Shown here in pieces: positions 1 to 6,708 of a stretch of 22,500 nucleotides of DNA; the stretch's first letter is position 1, and each line of letters starts with the position of its first letter. Made by a program: the position numbers and the translations under genes. The stretch is taken from positions 1 to 22,500 of the forward strand of contig CAUYUJ010000861.1 in assembly GCA_963575745.1 (NCBI GenBank), given 5' to 3'. The notes under the pieces are model-generated. The model did no database searches, had not been told where the DNA came from, and saw only the letters and a program-made list of their open reading frames with translations. This DNA comes from Prorocentrum cordatum. Taxonomy: Eukaryota; Sar; Dinophyceae; Prorocentrales; Prorocentraceae.

Positions 1-6
1 TAGCAA

Positions 7-51
<45 letters not shown>

Positions 52-133
52 TAGTAGTAGTAGTAGTAGTAGTAGTCGTCGCAGCAGTCGTGGTAGCACT
101 CGCCGTAGTAATAATGTAGTAGTAGCAGTAGTG

Positions 134-167
<34 letters not shown>

Positions 168-296
168 CAGTAGTAGTAGTAGTAGTGGTACTAGTATTAC
201 TACTAGTATTACTGGGGTAGCAGTGGTAGTAGCAGTAGTAGTGGTAGTGGCCGTGGCGTTGTGGGAGTAGTAGCAATAGCAGAAGTAGTAATAGTC

Positions 297-337
<41 letters not shown>

Positions 338-483
338 CCTAGTAGTAGTTGTATTAGTAGTAGTATGGTGTAGTGGTAGTGATAGTAGTAGTCGTTGTAG
401 TAGTTTTAGTGGTGGTAGTAGTGGAATAACAGTACTTGTACTTGTACTCGTACTAGTAGTAGTACCAGTAGGAGTAGTACTAC

Positions 484-538
<55 letters not shown>

Positions 539-759
539 CGCGGTAGTAGTAGGTCGGCGTAGTAGTATAGTAGTAGTAGTAGAGTAGTAGTAGTAGTAGT
601 CGTAGTAGTAGTAGTAGTAGTAGAAGTAGTAGTAGTAGTAAGTAGTAGTAGTAGTAGTGTTGCAGTAGTAGCAGAAGTAGTAGTATAGTAGTACGTCTAT
701 CAAGAGTAGTAGTAGTAGTAGTGTATAGTAAGGCGTAGTATCGTAGAGTAGTAAGTAGT

Positions 760-791
<32 letters not shown>

Positions 792-890
792 TAGTAGTAG
801 TAGTAGTAGTAGTAGTCGCCGTCGTCGTCGTAGTAGTAGTAGTTGCAGTAGTAGCAGCAGCAGTCGTAGTAGTAGTACTACCACTTCTCG
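1..890. repeat. Imperfect (TAG/AGT)n trinucleotide microsatellite
   Basis: Almost every triplet is TAG/AGT/GTA, with scattered CGT, CAG and GTC interruptions, from the window edge to about 890. It probably continues beyond the left edge. The open frames through it (poly-Val on the + strand, poly-Thr/Tyr on the - strand) are by-products of the triplet period and are not genes. It abuts the transposase fragment that starts at 948. Confidence 0.97.
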
Positions 891-1393
891 TTGTCCCAGG
901 AGTCTGCCGTAAGCGTATCCTTAATATGATTCGTCGTAGTCGTTTGACGACAACTCGCTAAGGATCGGCGCCGTGCCGAATGTGATAGCTGTCTGGAACA
1001 ACTCGTTTCGATTTCCGTGGCACTGCACAAAGCCGCGCACGGGCCAGCCCTGATCAAGCCGAAGCAACATTATTCGTGGCACGTCCCCGACCAGCCTGCG
1101 GAGGACGGCATATGGTTGGACGCCTTCGTGCTCGAGCGGAAGCACAACCTGCTTCGGTCCAGGTCGCAGGACACCGACAACCCTGCGAATTTCGAGCTGT
1201 CGGCCTTGACGGCGATGCTCGCCTGCTTCCTGGAGGAAGCGAAGGAGGCGCCGCGCTCCCGCGCCAAAGCGTGGCGCACGCCAGAGCTGGACAGTACGTT
1301 CGGGCACTCGGGGCGCAACCTTGCATGCCCTTTGTGGAGGAAGATGGGCTGGGAGAGGGGAAGGCGGTTTGCCGCCGAGGCGGCTTGCCGCCA

Positions 1394-1423
1394 GGAGGAG
1401 GAGGAGGAGGAGGAGGAGGAGGA
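1394..1423. repeat. (GAG)10 microsatellite
   Basis: A pure GAG run between the two homologous blocks of transposase copy 1. It reads as poly-Glu in the + frame, but it probably lies in non-coding (intronic or inserted) sequence, because copy 2 has no counterpart. Confidence 0.9.
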
Positions 1424-1523
1424 ACCCCTCCGCAGGGCTGAAACGTGGACCAGCAGAGAGGCGTCGATCGACGGCCAGATGCACGGCGGCCAGGACAGAC
1501 GGCGCAACCAACCTTGGTATTGA

Positions 1524-1547
1524 GGGGTGCACATACGTGTGCCCCCC
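1524..1547. other. Hairpin: 10-bp stem, TACG loop
   Basis: GGGGTGCACA and TGTGCCCCCC pair over 9 of 10 positions around a TACG tetraloop. The hairpin sits just before the second conserved block of transposase copy 1, near the 3' end of the proposed intron or insertion. Confidence 0.6.
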
Positions 1548-1883
1548 CAAAAATCGAGGCGCTGCTGCCCCCGGGATTTTCTCCTGGGCGACGGCGAGGC
1601 GTACATCGTGCATTGCTGCGCGCAGGCTGGCGCCGCCAGCTACCTGCTGGTGGAGACCCTGGAATGGGTGCGCGCGCCATGCCCAGGCGCGCCCCTGTGG
1701 CGGCCGCGCGGCGACGTCGCCGTGATGCCCGCCGAGCTGATCCCGCCAGCCTGGGCGGCTTATCGGCGACTACAGGACGATGGCCATGTGCTCGCCATCA
1801 CGTGAAAAAGGAAAAAAATATATCCTGGCGAAGGGCCCAACCATACGCAATTCCGAATGCCGCCGTTGTAAGTATCGTCGTTG

Positions 1884-3141
1884 GTGGAACACCCGATGGG
1901 GCCACGAAGCGTGTGAGAGGTGCGCCAAATGGAGGTGGAACTGCATGCGGACCCTGCCACTGGGGCCTTCGGTGGAGCACCCTGTGGGGCCGCGAAACGT
2001 GTGAGGGGTGCGCCGAAATGGAGGTGGAACTGCATGCGGACCCTGCCATTGGCGCCCTCGGTGGAGCTCCCTATGGGGCCGCGAAACGTGTGAGGGGTGC
2101 GCCGAAATGGAGGTGGAACTGCATGCGGACCCTGCCACTTGGGCCTTAGGCGGAGCTCTCTATGGGGCCACGAAACGTGTGAGGGGTGTGCCGAAATGGA
2201 GGTGGAACTGCATGCGGACCGTGCCACTTGGGCCTTAGGCGGGGCTCCCTATGACGCCACGAAACGTGTGAGGGGTGAAATGGAAGTGGAACTGCATGCG
2301 GACCCTGCCACTTAGGCCTTAGGCGGAGCTCCCTATGGGGCCACGAAACGTGTGAGGGGTGCGCCGAAATGGAGGTGGAACTGCATGCGGACCCTGCCAC
2401 TGGGCCTTCGGTGGAGCTCCCTATGGGGCCACGAAACGTGTGAGGGGTGCGCCGAAATGGAGGTGGAACCGCATGCGGACCCTGACACTTGGGCCTTCGG
2501 TGGAGCTCCCTATGGGGCCACGAAACGTGTGAGGGGTGCGCCGAAATGGAGGTGGAACCGCATGCGGACCCTGACACTGGGGCCTTCGGTGGAGCTCCCT
2601 ATGGGGCCACGAACCGTGTGAGGGGTGCGCCGAAATGGAGGTGGAACCGCATGCGGACCCTGACACTGGGGCCTTCGGTGGAGCTCCTATGGGGCCACGA
2701 AACGTGTGAGGGGTGCGCCGAAATGGAGGTGGAAACGCATGCGTGGGGCCTTCGGTGGAGCTCCCTATGGGGCCACGAAACGTGTGAGGGGTGCGCCGAA
2801 ATGGAGGTGGAACCGCATGCGGACCCTGACACTTGGGCCTTCGGTGGAGCTCCCTATGGGGCCACGAAACGTGTGAGGGGTGCGCCGAAATGGAGGTGGA
2901 ACCGCATGCGGACCCTGACACTTGGGCCTTCGGTGGAGCTCCCTATGGGGCCACGAAACGTGTGAGGGGTGCGCCGAAATGGAGGTGGAACCGCATGCGG
3001 ACCCTGACACTTGGGCCTTCGGTGGAGCTCCCTATGGGGCCACGGAACGTGTGAGGGGTGCGCCGAAATGGAGGTGGAACCGCATGCGGACCTTGCCACT
3101 GGGGCCTTCGGTGGAGCTCACTATGGGTCCACGAAACGTGT
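1884..3141. repeat. 89-bp tandem repeat array, about 14 units
   Basis: The anchor CGCCGAAATGGAGG recurs at about 1923, 2011, 2100, 2189, 2278 (anchor partly deleted), 2362, 2450, 2539, 2628, 2716, 2794, 2883, 2972 and 3061. The spacing is 88-89 bp, apart from one 5-bp-shortened unit and one ~78-bp unit near 2716-2794. Each unit holds the palindromes CCGCATGCGG (or its ACTGCATGCGG variant) and GGAGCTCC, and the phrase GGGGCCACGAAACGTGTGAG. Because 89 is not a multiple of three, the unit cycles through all frames; the many overlapping ORFs here are artefacts. Left-hand units carry CTGCATGC and CTGCCACT. Units from about 2450 to 3010 carry CCGCATGC and CTGACACT. Confidence 0.97.
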
Positions 3142-3144
3142 GGC

Positions 3145-3300
3145 CATGATGGAGACGGCGATGATGATGACGACGATGGTGATAAGAACGATGATGATGA
3201 TGATGCTGATGATGACGGTGACGATGACGATGATGATGATGCTGATGATGAGAGGAGGAGGAGGAGGAGGAGGAGGAGGAGGAGGAGGAGGAGAGGAGAG
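3145..3300. repeat. (GAT/GAC)n then (GGA)n compound microsatellite
   Basis: GATGATGAC-type triplets run to about 3250, followed by an almost pure AGG/GGA run to about 3300. It directly follows the last 89-bp unit, which breaks off at ACGAAACGTGTG. Poly-Asp, poly-Met and poly-Arg frames are period artefacts. Confidence 0.95.
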
Positions 3301-3369
3301 GACGCGGGGCACCGTCTCTTCAAAACGAGGACCCAACACCACAGGATGGTTGGGGGGGGAGAGAGAGAG

Positions 3370-3396
3370 AAAAAAAAAAAAAAAAAAAAAAAAAAA
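3370..3396. repeat. Poly(A) tract, 27 bases
   Basis: An uninterrupted run of A preceded by a G-run and (GA)n. It could be a simple homopolymer or the poly(A) tail of a retroposed transcript. Nothing coding is recognisable upstream, so origin is left open. Confidence 0.95.
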
Positions 3397-3399
3397 CAC

Positions 3400-3764
3400 G
3401 CGCATGCGAGAGCGGATGTGCCGCTGGCGGACATGCCGCCCTTCGATAGAGAGGCGCAGGGGGGAGGGGCGGACGCGCCGCCGAAGAAGGAAGGCGGGCT
3501 CGAGGAGGGAAGGCGACAGGAGGGAGCGGGGGCGGGCCGGCCGCCGACGACGAGGAGAGGAGAGGGGAGGCGGTGATGGCCGCCGAGGGGAGGCGGTTTG
3601 AAGAATAGTTGACCCCCCCCCTCTCCCTCCCCCCTCCCCCTCCGCGCCCCGCAGGCGTCCTGAGGGCGGCTCGGCGCGTCGACCTGCGGCGTCTTCTTTG
3701 CGATCGACGCGAAGTTGCTCGCGTTGAAACTATGCTCAAGTGCTACATCTGCAAATCATGAACA
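3400..3764. other. GC-rich sequence with no gene recognised
   Basis: Purine-rich on the + strand to about 3600, then a C/T-rich tract (3611-3650). Open frames are Arg/Gly or Ser/Pro low-complexity on both strands and show no recognisable domain. I see no promoter, RNA gene or defined repeat unit. Confidence 0.5.
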
Positions 3765-4080
3765 CATGTAATGCTGCATTATAACTTCAAGAGCGATCAG
3801 TTCACTAACTGCGCGGAAAATTACGCGTCTTCAGATTCATGCCAACCCCGCTTGTGGAAGTTATGCGACAGCGCCGTCAACGCACTTGCGTGAGTTATGA
3901 TGAAGGTGCCAATGTTCGCGCGCGCAAGCATCTGAGCAATAACATAACTTCCATATAACTTCTATAACTTGAAACTGGGATATTTCCTAACTTCCCTAAC
4001 TTGTTTCTGCGGTTTTGGCATGAGCAACGCTGGTCGAATCCGCGCGGGGTTTTGCCTCGAACATACATGTAACTGTGCGC
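3765..4080. other. AT-richer island with TAACTT repeats
   Basis: Composition shifts to clearly higher AT than the surroundings. Between about 3943 and 4003 the motif (A)TAACTT(C/G) or CTAACTT recurs six times at 8-16 bp spacing. No long ORF is present. A second AT-rich stretch at 13980-14535 carries the same TAACTT words. Confidence 0.6.
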
Positions 4081-4106
4081 GCCCGCGAACGCGCCCGATC
4101 AGCCGC

Positions 4107-4128
4107 GCGAGAATTCCCGCGAGAATTC
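4107..4128. repeat. Direct repeat GCGAGAATTC
   Basis: The 10-mer occurs at 4107-4116 and 4119-4128, immediately upstream of the perfect hairpin at 4140-4165. Confidence 0.7.
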
Positions 4129-4139
4129 TGGTTCAACTA

Positions 4140-4165
4140 CTTCCGCGCCCTTACGGGCGCGGAAG
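4140..4165. other. Perfect 11-bp hairpin with TTAC loop
   Basis: CTTCCGCGCCC (4140-4150), loop TTAC, then GGGCGCGGAAG (4155-4165). All 11 pairs match. It lies at the junction between the AT-richer island and a long purine tract. There is no poly-T after it and no adjacent gene end, so I do not call it a terminator. Confidence 0.85.
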
Positions 4166-4179
4166 CAATTGAAACACAA

Positions 4180-4465
4180 GAGGCCAAGAGGAGGACGAGG
4201 AGGAGGGGGAGGGGGAGCAGGAGGAGAAGGGGGGAGGATGAGGAAAAGAAGGAGGCGAGAGGGGGAGGAGGAGGAGGAGGCAAGATGAGCAGGAGGAGGA
4301 GGACAAGGAGGAAGAGGATGGGGACGCGGATGAGGAGGAGGATGAGCAGGAGGAGGAGGAGGCAGGGGGAGGCAGAGGGAGGCCGCGGGGGGCAGGGGGA
4401 GGCAGGGGGGGGGGGGGGAGGGGGAGGAGGAGGAGTACGAGGAGGAGGAGAAGGGGCCTCGAAAG
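4180..4465. repeat. Purine-rich (GGA)n/G-rich degenerate tract
   Basis: Nearly all A/G on the + strand, built of GAGGAGG and GGGGGAGG with a G-run near 4410. Open frames on both strands (Arg/Gly/Glu on +, Pro/Ser/Leu on -) are composition artefacts. The stretch at 11490-11660 is of the same kind. Confidence 0.9.
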
Positions 4466-4499
4466 CAGGCCCACGGCGCGAAATCAACATCACAGGCGG

Positions 4500-4715
4500 G
4501 GTCGACAGCCTCCAGGGCCTTCCCCCAGGACTGCCCAAGAGGCTCCCAAGACGCCCAAGATGGCCTCCAAGACGGCCAAGATGGCCCCAATAAAGCTAAT
4601 TATGGGTTCAAGATGTCCCCCAACCGGCCCAAGGTGCACCCGCCACGGCCCAAGATGGCCCCAAGAAGGCCCAAGACGGCCCCAGAGGCCTCCAAGAGGC
4701 CGCCGACACGTCACA
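4500..4715. repeat. Degenerate minisatellite built on CCAAGATGGCC
   Basis: The words CCCAAGATGGCC, CCAAGACGGCC and CCCAAGAGGC recur roughly every 10-18 bp. They are interrupted near 4590-4615 by an AT-richer patch (AATAAAGCTAATTATGG). Translation gives Lys-Met-Ala or Trp-Pro-Ser repeat peptides of no coding significance. Confidence 0.85.
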
Positions 4716-4808
4716 AAACAGGCCCCCAGGAGGTGCAAGTCATGCCCCCTTGGTAGTTGAAAGATTTTGGAGTATGCTGGCTTTTCTGTCCCCGAACTTT
4801 CTGGCTCA

Positions 4809-4900
4809 TGTGGCGCATGTGGCTGTGAAATGTGGCGTATGTGGTTGTGAAATGTGGCGTCTGTGGCCATGGCTGTGAAGTGTGGCGCCTGTGGCGCCAA
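4809..4900. repeat. 22-bp tandem repeat, about 4 units
   Basis: TGTGGCGYATGTGGYTGTGAAA starts at 4809 and 4831. A longer, diverged unit starts at 4853, and a partial unit at about 4881 ends in TGTGGCGCC. Confidence 0.85.
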
Positions 4901-4967
4901 GCCCCGCAATTCGGAAACTACCATGTATAGTTTCCGCATTGTGCGTTTCCTGCGTACTGCGATGAGT

Positions 4968-5015
4968 TTACGTGCATGCGCGCGGCATTCTTACGTGCGT
5001 AGTGTGCTTACGTGC
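4968..5015. repeat. Three TTACGTGC motifs
   Basis: TTACGTGC occurs at 4968, 4991 and 5008 in a GCATGC-rich stretch upstream of the 5148 ORF. The motifs are too short and irregular to assign a function. Confidence 0.5.
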
Positions 5016-5147
5016 GTAATATGCTTAGCGGCTGACATCGCATGCATCGTCTGCGCATGCTATGGCTTGATTTGCGCGATGTCGCTTTGCGCGCTGATGG
5101 CCTACACCCGAGGGTGCAACGAACGGGGGTAGGGGGACAAGTAGGAA

Positions 5148-6230
5148 ATGGTTAGACAACGGGGCTGGGGCGGGGGCATCCACATTGCCATCGCGCACGC
5201 GTGCCGCACAGCGGGCCTCGGCACGCTTATGCAATACGTAGCCATGTTGGCCCAAGTGCTGGCGGGCATTCTTGGCCCGAACATCGGGAGGAGGAGGGGC
5301 GACGCCAACGCCGCCAGAGAGCCCGCCTCCAGCGAGGAGGTCCACGCCCCCCCTGGGCCCAACATCGGGGACGTCGGGGATGTCTCGAGCGGGATGCGAG
5401 GGCCAACGCCAACAGGGAGACCCCCCCTGGCCCCTCGGACTGGTGGCCCCTGTTGGTTTGGTGTCGCCTTTCCTTTTTCCCGCAAGCAGCTCCCGCCCAT
5501 GCCCCAATTGGCGGACCAGGAGTTGCTCGACCAGCTCGCCGCCTGCACGGTGAAGCTTCGCGCGCCCAGGCGCGCGGCTGGCAGCGACACCGAGCCTGAG
5601 AGTTCCCTCCCTGAGAGTACCGAATCTGACAGTGACCAGGGGCCTGCCGCGAAACGGAAGAAGCCAGATGATGACCTGGTGCCTGCTAATGCTGGGCCCT
5701 CGCCATCGGCCTCGCCTGCCGATGATCTGGCGCCTGCTCGTGCTTCTGGGGCCTCGCCATCGGCCTCGCCTGCCGTGGGGATTTCTACTTCTGGGCCTTC
5801 ATCGCCCCCATCGGCAAGCCCTGCTGCTTCTGGGCCGTTTTCGTCTACATCGGCAAACCCTGCTGCTTCTGAGCCCCCTTCGTCTTCATCGGCATTCCCT
5901 AGCGCGGCATTTCTCCGCCGTTGCCCCGCAGCGCGAAGGGGCAGGGCTGATCTACTGACCCGCCCGCCGTTGCCCACTCCAGTTCATTGGAAACGCGAGG
6001 CTGCAGTCCCGATTGCCGCGCCCAGCGCGCCCGTGCGCGCGCCCGTCGCGGCGCCACCCACCGCGCGCCCGCCCGTCGCGGCGCCGCCCATTCGCGAGCC
6101 GACAGCGCCCACCCAGCCCCCGCCAGGCTCTATTAAGAAGAAGGAGCGCGGGGAGGGGAATCTTCAGCAATATAATGCGAAGTACCCATGGCTCGGCCTC
6201 ATGAGGCCGAAGGCGGCGCCCGACTCACAG
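5148..6230 (+). CDS. Ser/Pro/Ala-rich disordered protein, probable retroposed gene; 3' end uncertain
   Basis: I do not recognise this gene. The frame is open from before 5148 to 6590, but the part after 6230 runs into a dispersed repeat, so I end the likely exon at CACAG|GCAAGG (6230). Visible parts: an N-terminal stretch that translates the relict spliced leader (YVAMLAQ, 5232-5252); a duplicated GPNIG; an acidic Ser/Glu patch followed by KRKK (about 5655, a possible nuclear localisation signal); then five imperfect repeats of 13-17 residues built on GPSPSASPA (about 5690-5905); Ala/Pro/Arg-rich sequence; and a short KYPWLGL near 6180. Because the relict leader marks where the mature mRNA began, the true start should lie downstream of 5254; the first in-frame ATG after it is near 5394. 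It sits upstream of two other genes on the same strand. The coding status is moderately supported by the regular in-frame repeats, not by a known domain. Confidence 0.4.
5233..5254 (+). other. Relict dinoflagellate spliced leader (DinoSL)
   Basis: Seen: the 22 bases TACGTAGCCATG...CCCAAG match the 22-nt DinoSL consensus (starting DCCGTAGCCATT and ending GGCTCAAG) at 19 positions. The three differences are C to A at position 2, T to G at position 12 and T to C at position 18. Known: the leader is trans-spliced onto dinoflagellate nuclear mRNAs, so a genomic copy joined to other sequence marks an mRNA that was reverse transcribed and reinserted. The + orientation agrees with the ORF that runs through it. 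Confidence 0.75.
5690..5905 (+). repeat. Imperfect 39-51-bp in-frame repeats
   Basis: Five copies of a GCTTCTGGGCC...TCGGC(C/A)...CCTGC unit, each a multiple of three bases. They encode variants of GPSPSASPA inside the 5148 ORF. Confidence 0.75.
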
Positions 6231-6545
6231 GCAAGGAAATCACGCACCTCCGATCCCCCCTCCCCCTTAGTATACATACAGCGATTATTCGCTCAGGCGG
6301 CATATGTATACAGCGATTGTTCGCTCATGACACATGCAGCCCTACACGGCCATGGTACCAGTCCACGCGCCCAGAGCCGCGCAGTACAGCATAGCATGAC
6401 ATCGGCACGGCGCAACACGGCACTGCATTGCACGGCATCGCATAGCAGAGCACGGCATTGCAAAGCATTGCACAACATACGGGCACACGCGCGCACTCAC
6501 ATAAAGAGCGTTAGCGCACATTGCGCGCCGATGCTAGGCCTTGCA
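6231..6545. repeat. Dispersed ~310-bp repeat, copy A
   Basis: Aligns over its full length with copy B (11162-11469) in the same orientation. By eye identity is about 90% outside two small indels. The shared block runs from AGGCAA to GGCCTTGCA. Copy A has short terminal inverted bases GCAAGG...CCTTGC. Internal features include CAGCGATTRTTCGCTCA, present twice in copy A, and a GCATTGCA/GCATAGCAT-rich half. It begins right after CAG| and ends near CTAG|GC, so it could be spliced out as an intron. Translated frames are not convincing genes. Confidence 0.9.
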
Positions 6546-6652
6546 TCACCATTCCTCACGACTCCTCCTTCCTCCCACGTTTGGTCCTGAGCGCATGTGC
6601 ATGCACGCCGGCCGCTCCGCTGCGCATCGTGGCATTGCGTTTTCTTGTCGGA

Positions 6653-6675
6653 TCCGTAAGCAGCGTTGGCTCAGG
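6653..6675 (+). other. Possible degenerate spliced-leader relict
   Basis: TCCGTAAGCAGCGTTGGCTCAGG keeps TCCGTA at the start and TTGGCTCA near the end of the DinoSL, but needs one inserted base and five mismatches in between. It ends 33 bases before the ATG of the 6709 gene, exactly where a retroposed mRNA would carry it. By sequence alone this could be chance. Confidence 0.3.
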
Positions 6676-6708
6676 CAGGGGGATGCTTGACGGCTGCACC
6701 GCTCTACG

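Larger units (their letters stand above)
948..1805 (+). pseudogene. C-terminal fragment of a DDE transposase-like gene (copy 1)
   Basis: Only the C-terminal part remains; the 5' part is missing and the fragment starts right after the TAG microsatellite. The frame opens at 948 and reads LHKAAHGPALIKPKQHYSWH, then the signature LDAFVLERKH (about 1118-1147), then FELSALTAMLACFLEE. Copy 2 (11796-13844) has the same blocks: LHKRAHG, KTHWMWDV, LDAFAIERLH and YERTVLAG. A second block, GDGEAYIVHCCA...YLLVETLEWV...LW, lies in the same frame at about 1560-1803 and matches GMVQACCA...YVIVEPMQLS...LW at the C-terminus of copy 2. A TGA at 1521-1523 and a GAG microsatellite lie between the blocks, so a ~200-bp intron or insertion (about 1340-1558, ending in AG|GCGC) probably separates them. 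The stop is TGA at 1803. Known: this arrangement of KxHxxxH and LDxFxxERxH resembles the C-terminus of CACTA/EnSpm-like transposases. The family name is inference; homology to copy 2 is visible directly. Confidence 0.7.

Noticed and set aside
209-703. Open frames of 100-160 codons on both strands
   Set aside because: Pure products of the TAG trinucleotide repeat (poly-Val, poly-Thr/Tyr).
1760-3150. More than a dozen overlapping ORFs with WRWNCMRTL or HAVPPPFRRTPHTF phrases
   Set aside because: They are the 89-bp tandem unit read in successive frames on both strands; no start, stop or codon pattern is independent of the repeat.
4140-4165. Transcription terminator
   Set aside because: No gene ends at it, there is no T-run, and intrinsic terminators of this kind are bacterial.
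4075-4593. ORFs on both strands rich in Gly/Arg/Glu or Pro/Ser
   Set aside because: They arise from the purine tract and the CCAAGATGGCC minisatellite.
6231-6590. Continuation of the 5148 ORF to 6590
   Set aside because: This stretch is the dispersed repeat also found at 11162-11469, so the open frame there is incidental or intronic.
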